This document shows positions 17,745-27,286 of a DNA stretch of 64,000 bases, in pieces (position 1 is the first letter of the stretch; each line of letters opens with the position of its first letter). The notes under the pieces were generated by a model. That model saw only the letters and a list, made by a program, of their open reading frames with translations, was not told the origin of the DNA and did not search any database. A program made the translations under genes and the position numbers. The stretch is from positions 310,001 through 374,000 of the forward strand of contig NZ_CP098805.1 of assembly GCF_023821985.2 (NCBI RefSeq), written 5' to 3'. This stretch comes from Dyadobacter chenhuakuii. GTDB lineage: Bacteria > Bacteroidota > Bacteroidia > Cytophagales > Spirosomataceae.

Positions 17745-20700
17745 GGCAGTATGGTCGTTTGATCAGTGGTCGATTTCTTTTTACCCTTCGTTTTGCTACT
17801 GGCGGCTTTGGGGGTGCGTTCCTTTTTCTCCTTAAGCTTTACGCTACAGGTATCTTCCAGACCATGGGCGATGGCCATACTCAGGTCAGATTTGCACTTG
17901 TCTTTTACCCGATCCGGCCAGATAGGCAGTGTTAGGTGTGCCCAGTCGTAGTCGCCCCGCTGCAGTTCCTGCCAGGCGGCTTCGGTGGCCTGCTGCCACT
18001 TGCGGTTACGGAAGAAGCCGTGCAATGGAGCTGCCGTGAGCAACACGCCATCGTCGTGGTTAGGGTGATACGGTAGGTCGGCAATGCTAAGCAGATCGGC
18101 TTCCATTTGGGCTAGTTCCCCTCGAAGCGATCGCCAGTCGGCCAGCAAACGGCGGTCTTTGTCGGTGGGAGTTTCCGCTGCTTCCAGCCGACGAATATCG
18201 TCGGTGAGTGCTGCCTGTTTGGGCTTTACGTACCCGCCAACGATACGGTAGAGGGTTTGGTCGTGGAGCTTGGGGTAATAGACCCAGACGGTGTAATGAC
18301 CAGAGGGCACAGATAGAGGCCAATAAATAGGCGCTGTGCGTTTGTTCTGGGTGTATTGGGCCAGATGAGCTGCAAAGAAGCGATTGGGCTGATTGAGATA
18401 GTCGGCCAGATCATCGACACCCAATAGCGCAGCTAATTCCCGTTCGATGGCATCGGCCTGCTCGTGATACAGGTAACGCAACGTGGCCCGAATGCAGCGC
18501 ATCAAATCGGCAGGGGCGCCATCTTCCACGACGGCCAAACCATCCATACGCAGGGGAACGGGATGCTCCAGCAATCCCTCCATGTGTAGACTGGCCGGAC
18601 TTTGGTCGGGTAGGGGGGCAAAAATATCTTCGCGAACTGGAATGCGCTCCGGGTGGTGTGCCAGGGTTACATCCCAGCGGCCAAAGGCGACGCCGATGAG
18701 CCAGGAGAATACGCCCTCGGCCAGTTCGCGTTCCGACACATTGAAGACCGTTCCTTCCGGACGGGCGTCTTCATTGTTAATAATCTCACGAATGTGGGCC
18801 TGCTCCTCGGTGTCGATACCGAAGTGGCCGTACACCTGCTCGTTGATTTGCGCCAGGGACGCCAGATGCGCGACTTTATTTTGGGCAAACTGGTCTAGAA
18901 CGGCTCCAATACTCTCAGCAAGTGACTGACTGGGCGCAAGGGCAGGTCGGGCGAAATACAAACTTGTTTCTTCCCGTTCAAACACAGCCTGAATCAACCC
19001 GTGATTAAGCACCGTTTGTGCTGCTAGATATGTTTGCAGTTCGTAGGGAAGAGTTGGGTAAGGTGATTTATTTACAATGCCATTAATGAAAGTAGGGTGT
19101 TCAACCCTTTCCATACTAAGCTTTAGTAGATAGTCAAAGTAATATGAGTTCCAAAGCGAACAGGTTAATAAAGCTGAATGGTTAGATAATACATCTTGCT
19201 TGAAATTTGCTAAAGCCCTTTTATGACTAAAAATTGCTCCTTCTAAAACAATATGAGGTTCGAAGGTCGCAGTTCTATAGGCCCAAGAAAGTCCTTTTTT
19301 TAACAGATAACCTCGACTCGGCACCGATTGTCCCCTCTGTAAATTTTCGGCGTCCAATTCTTTGCCTGAGTTGATCCAATTAATATGGAGCCTATAATCA
19401 AGATTAAATCGACTACTTGTCTCACCCGCTAAGAATGAGGGCCAACCGATCCTTGTTGCCAATTCCCAGTTGTTCCTAAGAAATCTAAAGTTACCTGGTG
19501 AAGATGGCCCTTGACGGGCTGTTTGAATCAGGTTTTCGAACTTGTTGCTTTTTTCAAAAAGCTTCAGGTCTTTATCTGTTACCCAATAACTTAATGGTGA
19601 ATTAGTGATTGAGCTTAAGCGAGAAGTATTTAAGATATATTTGTTCTTGCCTTCAGATATCGAATTAAACAGAGCATATTCTTTTTGCTCCACTTTAGGT
19701 TTAGCAATCCTAAAGCTGATTGACTGTTCCTCATTTTTTTGACTTAAGACATAAGCAGCAGTTTCTACCATCGCATCCAGAACACCCATTCCTAAATCTA
19801 CAAAATATTTAAGGTTGGTATTATGTACGATAAATTTCTGTCTCCACTCTTCATACCATCCCAAAAAAAAGATAGTTCTTGTAGAGATTGCCCCTATAAG
19901 TCCATTATCAGACAGCATTTCATGCATTCTCTCTACAAATACAGCCGCTAAATCACGGCTACTATTCTGGTACGTGCGATCTACGTAAAGTTTTGTAGCT
20001 ATGGATGTGGCGCCAAAGGGTGGGTTCATCACCACTACATCGTACCGCTGTCGGCAGAGTTCAATGAAGGCAAAGCCCCGCGCGGTGTCGTCGGCAAAAA
20101 GTAATTTTTGGTAAGCATCTTCCGTAGTCGAGGACTCGGCCAATCGGCGCAATTGTTCGACTACCTCGTGCTCCGCTTTCTCGAAGAACTGTTCGCGCTG
20201 CTCCCGGTCGTTGAGATTACCGATTTGCTCAGCTTCTGCCTGCGCGTCGGTATCGAACAAATCTCCCTGGTTGGTTTTGGCTAGTGTATTCCAGTCGCGT
20301 TCAATCCGGCTAATTTCCTGCCGGATCTCGTGCTCAATACGCAGCACTACACCGGTTTCGCCCGCCAGCTGCATCTGCTCCCAGAGGTGCAACACCAGTC
20401 GGCGCATGGGTTTGCTCAGGCCTTTTACGGCCTCGCTTAACAACTGCGGGTTACCTGGCATAGCCTCGGCCAAAACCAGGTTGCCGCGCTTAATGGCAGG
20501 CCGGTCGGCAGGGGCCAGATTCATCTCGGCAAAGCTACGCTGGGCCCGCAGCCACAGGCTCAGCCCAGCCATTTGCAACGCTCGCGGATCAATTTCTACC
20601 CCATGAATATTGTGGGCCAGAATCAGCGCCGGTACCTGCCGCAAAAACTCGGCGCGGGTCATCAAGTCGCGCAGATCACCCATTAGATTGGGGTATTTAT

Positions 20701-21685
20701 CCCAGGCTTCCCGGTAGATGACTTCGAACAGATCGAACGCATACAGTCCAAAGTGCATGGAACCGCAAGCCGGGTCGAGCATTCGAATGTGACGGGGGTC
20801 CTTGGGATTTGGAGGTTCCGTTGCCTCCACTAACGATTCCTTTACCATAAATTTGCAGCGGTCGGCCAGTTCGGTTTGACCACCGGTCATATCGAACCAA
20901 ATTCGCCCCAACGTATTGTCGGTCAGGAACTGTACCACATAGCGGGGTGTAAAGAACTGGTTCCGTACGGCCAGTTCGCGGCTGTTGCGGGGGGCCTGCG
21001 TTTCGCGCATCTGCTTACGCTCGTCGTCAGCATTGTAATACTGGTACATCCAGCCGATGGTTTCATCCTCCCGCCACAGATTCAGCGCAGGCCGACCCAC
21101 TTGCCTAAACGCTTTAATATCTTCGGCATTAAGCAGTTCAAACAGTTTTAGCAGTGTTGGTTCTGTGGGGAAAAGCAACGCATAGGGCGAATACCGGTCG
21201 AAGACGGCGGGCAAGTCAAGGGCCAACTCATCGAACACTGCAACGAGGTACCAGCTGTATCGCGTAAACTGGTCTGCCGATATACCCTGGCCAGTTACCG
21301 AATCGAACACCTGAAATCCTTCTGAATTGAAGCCCTGCCGAACCGTTTCGGTAATGATGGTCCGTTCCTCGGCCATACGCAGGGCGGCAAAGCGGTTCAG
21401 GACTGTAAAGGCCTGTTCGCGTACCAACTGTTGGACGGCGTTTTTCTCCCGGTCTTTGACCGTAACGATGTTGCTGTAGAGGTATGTCAGGCGGTCACGC
21501 AGCAGCCGAGCCCGGTAAAGCCGGTCTGTCTCGCGAGTAGTAAGCTGCTCCAATGGGAGAATAGTGCCGTCGGGCCGAATGCCATAGTACTGCTGAAGCT
21601 GACTTTCTACGTCGGCAATCAGTAACCGTTTCACGGCCTGTACAAATGCGTATAGTTTATTTCGGGCGTCTTTGGTTAGAGCCAT
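17741..21685 (-). CDS. pglX: BREX-1 adenine-specific DNA methyltransferase PglX (1314 aa)
   Basis: Motif I (AdoMet binding) is MLDPACGSMHFG near residues 302-313, and the catalytic motif IV is VVMNPPFG with Asn554, the NPPF form of N6-adenine methyltransferases. The segment RNQFFTPRYVVQFL before motif I and the C-terminal YHPNHDDGV region are typical of PglX. Length is slightly above the usual ~1200 residues. It marks host DNA at a non-palindromic site and takes part in phage exclusion; the target specificity cannot be read from the sequence. The middle part (19.0-19.9 kb), which would include the target recognition domain, is visibly richer in A/T than the ends, suggesting replacement of that part by recombination. 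Confidence 0.94.
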   Translation of the reverse strand: MALTKDARNKLYAFVQAVKRLLIADVESQLQQYYGIRPDGTILPLEQLTTRETDRLYRARLLRDRLTYLYSNIVTVKDREKNAVQQLVREQAFTVLNRFAALRMAEERTIITETVRQGFNSEGFQVFDSVTGQGISADQFTRYSWYLVAVFDELALDLPAVFDRYSPYALLFPTEPTLLKLFELLNAEDIKAFRQVGRPALNLWREDETIGWMYQYYNADDERKQMRETQAPRNSRELAVRNQFFTPRYVVQFLTDNTLGRIWFDMTGGQTELADRCKFMVKESLVEATEPPNPKDPRHIRMLDPACGSMHFGLYAFDLFEVIYREAWDKYPNLMGDLRDLMTRAEFLRQVPALILAHNIHGVEIDPRALQMAGLSLWLRAQRSFAEMNLAPADRPAIKRGNLVLAEAMPGNPQLLSEAVKGLSKPMRRLVLHLWEQMQLAGETGVVLRIEHEIRQEISRIERDWNTLAKTNQGDLFDTDAQAEAEQIGNLNDREQREQFFEKAEHEVVEQLRRLAESSTTEDAYQKLLFADDTARGFAFIELCRQRYDVVVMNPPFGATSIATKLYVDRTYQNSSRDLAAVFVERMHEMLSDNGLIGAISTRTIFFLGWYEEWRQKFIVHNTNLKYFVDLGMGVLDAMVETAAYVLSQKNEEQSISFRIAKPKVEQKEYALFNSISEGKNKYILNTSRLSSITNSPLSYWVTDKDLKLFEKSNKFENLIQTARQGPSSPGNFRFLRNNWELATRIGWPSFLAGETSSRFNLDYRLHINWINSGKELDAENLQRGQSVPSRGYLLKKGLSWAYRTATFEPHIVLEGAIFSHKRALANFKQDVLSNHSALLTCSLWNSYYFDYLLKLSMERVEHPTFINGIVNKSPYPTLPYELQTYLAAQTVLNHGLIQAVFEREETSLYFARPALAPSQSLAESIGAVLDQFAQNKVAHLASLAQINEQVYGHFGIDTEEQAHIREIINNEDARPEGTVFNVSERELAEGVFSWLIGVAFGRWDVTLAHHPERIPVREDIFAPLPDQSPASLHMEGLLEHPVPLRMDGLAVVEDGAPADLMRCIRATLRYLYHEQADAIERELAALLGVDDLADYLNQPNRFFAAHLAQYTQNKRTAPIYWPLSVPSGHYTVWVYYPKLHDQTLYRIVGGYVKPKQAALTDDIRRLEAAETPTDKDRRLLADWRSLRGELAQMEADLLSIADLPYHPNHDDGVLLTAAPLHGFFRNRKWQQATEAAWQELQRGDYDWAHLTLPIWPDRVKDKCKSDLSMAIAHGLEDTCSVKLKEKKERTPKAASSKTKGKKKSTTDQTTILP

Positions 21686-21733
21686 TGATAGTTTAGGAAC
21701 CGGTAAGCCGGTGTGGTTAAAGGGTGAATCAGT

Positions 21734-24700
21734 TTACCAAATCAGTTCGATGACCTCACCATCAGTCAGACCATTTTTTAGAGACTGTAGCTCCGTGATA
21801 ATCTGGTCGAGGTCTTCGATTTTCGTGATTTTCCGGGGTAAATGTGCCAACCGAACGGTGCGCATTTTCAGCAGGGGCATCCTAGGTTCGGCCACCACCT
21901 GAGGATTCTTATCCGGATCGGGGTAGGGCAAGGGATTGGGGGGCGGTGGCGCAATGTTATTATCGGTCGCCATCTGGTCCATCTCCGTGTGCAAGTTGCT
22001 CAACTGCGTCTGCAACTGATAGCCTTCGTTCACAATATCCTGAATACCCTGAATGCCGCTCTTGTTAGTGATTTGGGCTTTGCTTAGGCGCTGGTCAATC
22101 TCATCGTGCTGTTCGTCGGTCAATTGGGAATATGCCGGTCGGTTTCTCACGTCGGCAATTGCCTTGTCGAGCCGGGCATTCTCAGTTTGTTCAAACTGCT
22201 GGCAGGCGAGCTCAATGCTTTGCTGCACCATCCCTAACGTATCCTTCAAGTCGGGAATCTTGTCGTAGAATTCATCAACGCCCAACATCTGATCGGCAAT
22301 GCCAAGTTGCCCGGCCACCTCTGTCCGAAGCTGCTCAATAATAGGTACGTTCGGTAGGGTTTGTACGCTTATCTGGATCTCACGGAGCGCCTTTACTGTT
22401 TTTTCAGTCGCCTTGTTTTCAAGACACTCCCGTACTTTTTTGGCCCATTGCAAATCTAGGTATAGCGAGGCATCAGCTTTCCCCAGTCGGAAGGTAGCAT
22501 CGGAGGCATCACCTTTCAGAATTTCGGTAATACTGCCCTGTAAACTCTTTATCCGGTCGGCACCTGGCAAACCCAGAGTTTGAAGTCGAATATCCAGGCC
22601 TGCGTATTTGTCTTTCAGGTCGGGAAAATGTTTGAGCACAGTTTCGGATATTTTCTGCGGCAGAGGTAATACAGATACCCCGGTTAGGGCAGTTAGGTTC
22701 TGAGCGGCAACTTTTTTCTGTTCGTTGCTCGGTTGATCCCCCGTTTGCAGGGTAATACCGATCTGTCCAAAACCAGTAGCATTGGACAATTTTTCGATTG
22801 ACGTCGGCCCTTTCACCGTCACGTATTCGCCCCCAATACGGAGCTTTACCATGGAGGAGAGAAACATCACGGCTACCAGATAGCGAGTGGTATCTTTCGA
22901 CCAACCAAACTCCGGCTCATTGAAGCGGTCGAGCACTTTCTTGCCTTCTGCCTGTCCGTCTCTTTTTAGGAACTCTTCAACCGACTTCAGTGCCGGTGCC
23001 TGGGTATCGATGCTCCCATCTGCCTTGATAAGACCAAAGGGGTTTAGTGCTTCAGACAGGTTTTTCAAGTCATCGTACATAAGGAGCTTGCGAGCCGCGT
23101 CGCTTTCAATGTTTTTGGGTGCCTGGCCAAATTTGTGGTACACTATGCCAGCCACAGCTTTTAAGCAGTTTGCCATCGCATCTTTATACGAGGCCGTGCT
23201 GTGGGTCTTAGTCGTTTTTGCAGCGCCCCGGAAAATCAGCTGACCGTTTTCCAAAGCGCGTGCCATGCGTTGTCGAAGCCGCTGTTTCAGCCGGTCTGCA
23301 TCCTGCCGTTGTCCTTCCATATAATCAGCTATTTCCTTGCCTTCATGCTGGTTGCGCTGTTTGTAGATATGCTCACAACGCACAATTTCTTCTAGGTCAG
23401 GCACCCAGGAGTCATCAAGCTGCCCTACAGCATAGTAAGTATTCTCTGCCGCTTTTTCTGTACTTAGGCGTTCCAGTTCTGTTATTGTCCGGTTATAGGA
23501 GTCGGGCGCTTCAAAATGCAGCTGCGACTGAATAGTTTCGTTGATTTCTAGCACAGATCTCGTGCGACCATCAAAAGCAAGCTGTATACCGGTGTTAACC
23601 GTTTTTTCGAGTACTTTTGCCGAAGGCACTCGTTGAAACAACTCCTGTACCTGCGTTTCCAACAACTGACGCACCTCATTACTGGTTGGAATGTGATGGA
23701 GCTTGTTATCGTCAATGCGCAGAATGGCATCGGTCATGAACCGAAGCTGCCCGTCCACTTCTTTTAGCGTTAGACTACGATTACCTTTCAATTCATCAAC
23801 CTTTTGCCGAACCTGATCTTTTAACGACGGGCTGCTCACCGATGAGTGCATCATCACCGCGAGGTTGTTCACAGTAAGCGAAAAATCATCCACGATCTGC
23901 AACACCGCTACTGACTTAGCAACATGGTGTTCCAGGCTGTCATCGTCGTAGATCGAGCCCACTTTATCGACAGCTTCTACCACGTACCCGTAAGACTTTT
24001 GGATGTCGGCTCGCAGAATATTGAAAATACTGACGGTGGTGGCCAACGTACCCACTTCCATCTCGGCCAGAGGTTGGTGCGACCGGTCTATGAGTACATC
24101 TTGTACCACCCGGATAACTGAACGGAGGCCAATACCGCCCCGTCGTGAGGCTAGTTTGCCCAGCAGGGTTAGGAGAAGCGTAAAGTGATTGGGTAGAAAA
24201 GGATATAAGTCAATAAAGTCTTTCTCCGTCAGGTCAGCTTTGAAAATGGTCTTCTCCGCATTTTCGAGTTTTGTCCGGATACGCAACGACTCGCCATGCT
24301 GTCCATACAGGGCTTTCAGAGCGCTGTTACCTGCAACGGATTTCCCCAGTAATCGTTTGGTTGCAATCTCCTTAATGTCCGAGGCTTCAATGTCAATTTT
24401 GATTGGAAAACGGTCATTGAGTTTGTAGAGCTTATCCGAATTATAGCGGGCATTGGCGTTGTCTTCTGTCAGCGTTTGCTGGGCGGTGGCCAGTAGCCAC
24501 GCCTTACCTTGTCCAATATCTTTAAGGTTGTGCAGCGTACCTTGCAAGGCCAGAATCAGATCTTCTTTGGCGGAAATATACTGCCCTACCTCATCGACAA
24601 TAAATATCACATTGTCATGACCAGTTCGCTTACGGATTAGGGCCAGCATCTTGATCATGCGCTCCTGTTCGCTCTCAATACTGTCGATCTGCATAATCTG

Positions 24701-25384
24701 AAACGAGCGGGCATCGGTCCAAATCTGCGGATAAAGCACCGGTGCCATATTTTGGGCCATGGCCTTTGCTTTTAATGGATTGGTATGCTTTACCTCATCC
24801 CAATCAGTGTCTTTCTCATCTCGGAGCGTCTGCTTGAAGGTATCAAGCTTACCATCCATCTCCAACATGCGCTCAAACAAAGCCATCTTCTCTTCCGAGG
24901 GGTACCCGGCCCATTTCATCACTTCGTTGTAGATGATGGTGCCCACGGGAGCTAAATCGTAGCTGCCAATCTGCTGGGCGGACAAGTCAATAAGAAACAC
25001 CACCGGATCGTACTTCTTCACGAGTGAATTGAGCAGCGGCTCGATGGTAGCTGAGTTGATGCGGTTGGCCAGCCGGTCGCGCAGGGGTTTGCCGTCGATG
25101 GTTCGCTTTTGGTCCAGTGCCAGACCAATGTATTTGGAGAATGAGCTTTTACCGGAGCCGTAAAACCCCGATACCCAAACGCCGATTTCATGACTGCTGT
25201 CCCTCAGGCCAGCATCAAGCGCTTCCAGTAAGGTTTCAAAATTATCCCGCAGTTTATCGGTAACGACGTACTCGCCAATCTCCTTAGATAGAGCTTCTTC
25301 ACTCAGGTTGCCAAACGTGACAACTTTTTCAATGGTGCGGTAGATGTCTTTCGTCTCGTCAAATAATGTTTTGATTGGGTTCAT
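21734..25384 (-). CDS. brxC: BREX-1 ATPase BrxC (1216 aa)
   Basis: The N-terminus FDETKDIYRTIEKVVTFGN is the usual BrxC start, followed by Walker A GFYGSGKSSF near residues 72-81 and a Walker B strand VIFIVDEVGQYIS near 255-267. A long helical C-terminal part follows with coiled coils. BrxC/PglY is the large P-loop protein conserved in all BREX types and essential for defence. It lies 12 nt after brxB and 48 nt before pglX. Confidence 0.94.
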   Translation of the reverse strand: MNPIKTLFDETKDIYRTIEKVVTFGNLSEEALSKEIGEYVVTDKLRDNFETLLEALDAGLRDSSHEIGVWVSGFYGSGKSSFSKYIGLALDQKRTIDGKPLRDRLANRINSATIEPLLNSLVKKYDPVVFLIDLSAQQIGSYDLAPVGTIIYNEVMKWAGYPSEEKMALFERMLEMDGKLDTFKQTLRDEKDTDWDEVKHTNPLKAKAMAQNMAPVLYPQIWTDARSFQIMQIDSIESEQERMIKMLALIRKRTGHDNVIFIVDEVGQYISAKEDLILALQGTLHNLKDIGQGKAWLLATAQQTLTEDNANARYNSDKLYKLNDRFPIKIDIEASDIKEIATKRLLGKSVAGNSALKALYGQHGESLRIRTKLENAEKTIFKADLTEKDFIDLYPFLPNHFTLLLTLLGKLASRRGGIGLRSVIRVVQDVLIDRSHQPLAEMEVGTLATTVSIFNILRADIQKSYGYVVEAVDKVGSIYDDDSLEHHVAKSVAVLQIVDDFSLTVNNLAVMMHSSVSSPSLKDQVRQKVDELKGNRSLTLKEVDGQLRFMTDAILRIDDNKLHHIPTSNEVRQLLETQVQELFQRVPSAKVLEKTVNTGIQLAFDGRTRSVLEINETIQSQLHFEAPDSYNRTITELERLSTEKAAENTYYAVGQLDDSWVPDLEEIVRCEHIYKQRNQHEGKEIADYMEGQRQDADRLKQRLRQRMARALENGQLIFRGAAKTTKTHSTASYKDAMANCLKAVAGIVYHKFGQAPKNIESDAARKLLMYDDLKNLSEALNPFGLIKADGSIDTQAPALKSVEEFLKRDGQAEGKKVLDRFNEPEFGWSKDTTRYLVAVMFLSSMVKLRIGGEYVTVKGPTSIEKLSNATGFGQIGITLQTGDQPSNEQKKVAAQNLTALTGVSVLPLPQKISETVLKHFPDLKDKYAGLDIRLQTLGLPGADRIKSLQGSITEILKGDASDATFRLGKADASLYLDLQWAKKVRECLENKATEKTVKALREIQISVQTLPNVPIIEQLRTEVAGQLGIADQMLGVDEFYDKIPDLKDTLGMVQQSIELACQQFEQTENARLDKAIADVRNRPAYSQLTDEQHDEIDQRLSKAQITNKSGIQGIQDIVNEGYQLQTQLSNLHTEMDQMATDNNIAPPPPNPLPYPDPDKNPQVVAEPRMPLLKMRTVRLAHLPRKITKIEDLDQIITELQSLKNGLTDGEVIELIW

Positions 25385-25396
25385 TGAGCAGTGTAG

Positions 25397-25966
25397 TTAA
25401 AGGTGTTTGGACCGGTAGGAACCGTCGGGTGGGTAAATCGATAAAAAGTCAAGACTCGACCCGGTAAGCTGACCTGGATATAGGACGGCGATTGGCATCC
25501 GAATATCACTATAAAGCTGTTGTTCAATAGGTCCAAAGCGAGAATAAGGGTGCAAACATTCCAAATCAGTAATAAGCAGTATAGCCTTCTTAAGGCCACG
25601 TAATTCGGCCTGCTTAGCTAAAATAGCATTCTCAACAATCCGCTGGTTGCGTACCGACGCTCCAAGATCTTCAAAAAGGCTCACGATGGTCAGCGCATCG
25701 TAATACTGCTCCTGGTCTAGCCAAATCTCCCTATCAGGGTTGTTTCTGAAGAAGTCATAGATCACTTGGGCGATCGATACGACATGCACCGTCCAGCCCG
25801 TGTATTCGGCTAGTTTAGTTAGCGTTTCCACTTTTCGTTTAACGACCAGTGCATCATTGGGGGGGAACGTCAGGTAATAGATCTGCTTGTCACCCGCATA
25901 GTGGTTGGTGGACGGTCTATCTAGCTCATCCAGCATGGTCTTGAATTTATACTCGACTGATTCCAT
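25397..25966 (-). CDS. brxB: BREX-1 protein BrxB (189 aa)
   Basis: The protein matches the DUF1788/BrxB pattern: the TFPPNDALVV strand early, KKAILLITDLECLHPYSRFG in the middle, and a C-terminal PIAVLYPGQLTG strand followed by ..YPPDGSYRSKHL, the family's normal ending. No catalytic residues are known for the family. Its start overlaps the end of brxA by 20 nt, as often in BREX operons. Confidence 0.9.
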   Translation of the reverse strand: MESVEYKFKTMLDELDRPSTNHYAGDKQIYYLTFPPNDALVVKRKVETLTKLAEYTGWTVHVVSIAQVIYDFFRNNPDREIWLDQEQYYDALTIVSLFEDLGASVRNQRIVENAILAKQAELRGLKKAILLITDLECLHPYSRFGPIEQQLYSDIRMPIAVLYPGQLTGSSLDFLSIYPPDGSYRSKHL

Positions 25967-26720
25967 CGGCTGCAGCTGGTAGGGATTGGTAAAACCAAGA
26001 AATAGTTAATAATTCACCCGAATATTGGGCGATGAAGTGGCCCCGCTGCGCCAGTTTATAAATGCGACGGATGAGATCATTAGTGGATAAGCCAAGCACC
26101 GCCCAATCAGGCAGTCGGAGCAGCTGCATGTCCGACAGTCCCTTGAAATGGCCTTCATGCAATAGAAAGTTGATTGTGGCGTCTGCTGGTGAAAATTCTC
26201 GAATCACTTTGTTTTTTTCGACCAATTGAAAGTCAATTAAACAGGCAATCAGGTGCTCTGCGACTTTCCGACTAGTTGAGGCCGCCCAGATTGTTTTCGT
26301 GCGCCTCTCTGAAATTGCATTCTGGATAAACTCAGCCGGATCGGTGGTTTGAACTCGACTCTCTCCAGCGGCCACCTTCGGCCAATAAACCTGCCTGATA
26401 AAATCGCTAAGGACGGTATTAGCCCGGCATGTGAACACCAAAAATAGTTGGTTTAGTACCTCAAACCCTATTTGATTCGCCTGTAAGCTCTTCAGGGCGG
26501 CCACAGTTTCGGAGCCAGCGGCAACATAACGCCGGAAAAAATTGGATCGAAGAATATCGTCTACTCGGTTTTGAGTAGCCTTACCCAACAGATCCGTTTC
26601 TTTTACGAATCGACCAAACGCATCTTTAGGTTGTCCGGGCTGATATGCTTCGAGCAGAGCTAATGTCTCCTGAACCAAACCAGTAGCTTTGAGTAAATCT
26701 GCTGTATATACTGACTTCAT
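25947..26720 (-). CDS. brxA: BREX-1 protein BrxA (257 aa)
   Basis: The start ATG at 26720 overlaps the stop of the preceding gene (ATGA) and gives the usual BrxA beginning MKSVYTADLLKATGLVQETL. The NRVDDILRSNFFRRY helix and the C-terminal DLIRRIYKLAQRGHF segment fit the DUF1819/BrxA family, whose structure resembles NusB and binds DNA. Length is slightly larger than the ~200 residues of E. coli BrxA. It is the first core BREX gene of the operon. Confidence 0.88.
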   Translation of the reverse strand: MKSVYTADLLKATGLVQETLALLEAYQPGQPKDAFGRFVKETDLLGKATQNRVDDILRSNFFRRYVAAGSETVAALKSLQANQIGFEVLNQLFLVFTCRANTVLSDFIRQVYWPKVAAGESRVQTTDPAEFIQNAISERRTKTIWAASTSRKVAEHLIACLIDFQLVEKNKVIREFSPADATINFLLHEGHFKGLSDMQLLRLPDWAVLGLSTNDLIRRIYKLAQRGHFIAQYSGELLTISWFYQSLPAAADGISRV

Positions 26721-27193
26721 AAGAAGTACGGATAAGTTTGATACCCCTTTTGGTAAGCCAAAAGGTAATGTTTGGCTACGCAAATAAGTGTATCCATGGG
26801 ATTGTCCGTCAGGTCAGTATATAAACCCGTCCGAACTGGGCCTGGCTGCTCGTCAATCGCCATGCCCTCAGTAATATTCGTCAAGTATGTAACTGCTGCG
26901 TCCAACCCGGAATGAGGAAGGGGGAGCGGCGCTGTTGCTATGGCGCGGCTCAGTTGCTCCTCAACAGGCGTCGTTAGTCGGAACAAATGGTAATTTCCGG
27001 CTCCTACTGCCTCATCATGTTTGTGACAGGCGATGGCACAGCCCAATCGGACGGCTGCTGCAGGCGCGGTACGCGGCAGTACAAAAGCTAGCATTTCGCT
27101 CTCATCGGCACTGATTAAGGTTATCCAACCAGCTGCCTGGCTTAAGGTAAGAATGGCTAATCTGGTATGTAAAAGGTTATCTATAAAATTCAT
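26717..27193 (-). CDS. Unknown protein co-transcribed with brxA (158 aa)
   Basis: No family was recognised. The protein has no signal peptide or membrane helix; it is rich in Ala/Thr/Leu, with a segment PAAAVRLGCAIACHKHDEA and a C-terminus LLAYQKGYQTYPYFL. Its stop overlaps the brxA start (ATGA), so it is translated as part of the BREX unit, between the regulator-like gene and brxA. Base composition matches the BREX genes. A BREX accessory or partner of the regulator at 27287 is the most economical reading, but nothing in the residues shows it. Confidence 0.75.
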   Translation of the reverse strand: MNFIDNLLHTRLAILTLSQAAGWITLISADESEMLAFVLPRTAPAAAVRLGCAIACHKHDEAVGAGNYHLFRLTTPVEEQLSRAIATAPLPLPHSGLDAAVTYLTNITEGMAIDEQPGPVRTGLYTDLTDNPMDTLICVAKHYLLAYQKGYQTYPYFL

Positions 27194-27286
27194 CTTATGT
27201 TGTTATATAATGTTTACTGGCACTGACAAACCGGCTACTATTTTGGATGCTAAGTGATGGTAAGCCAGCAAGATTTAAATGTAACC

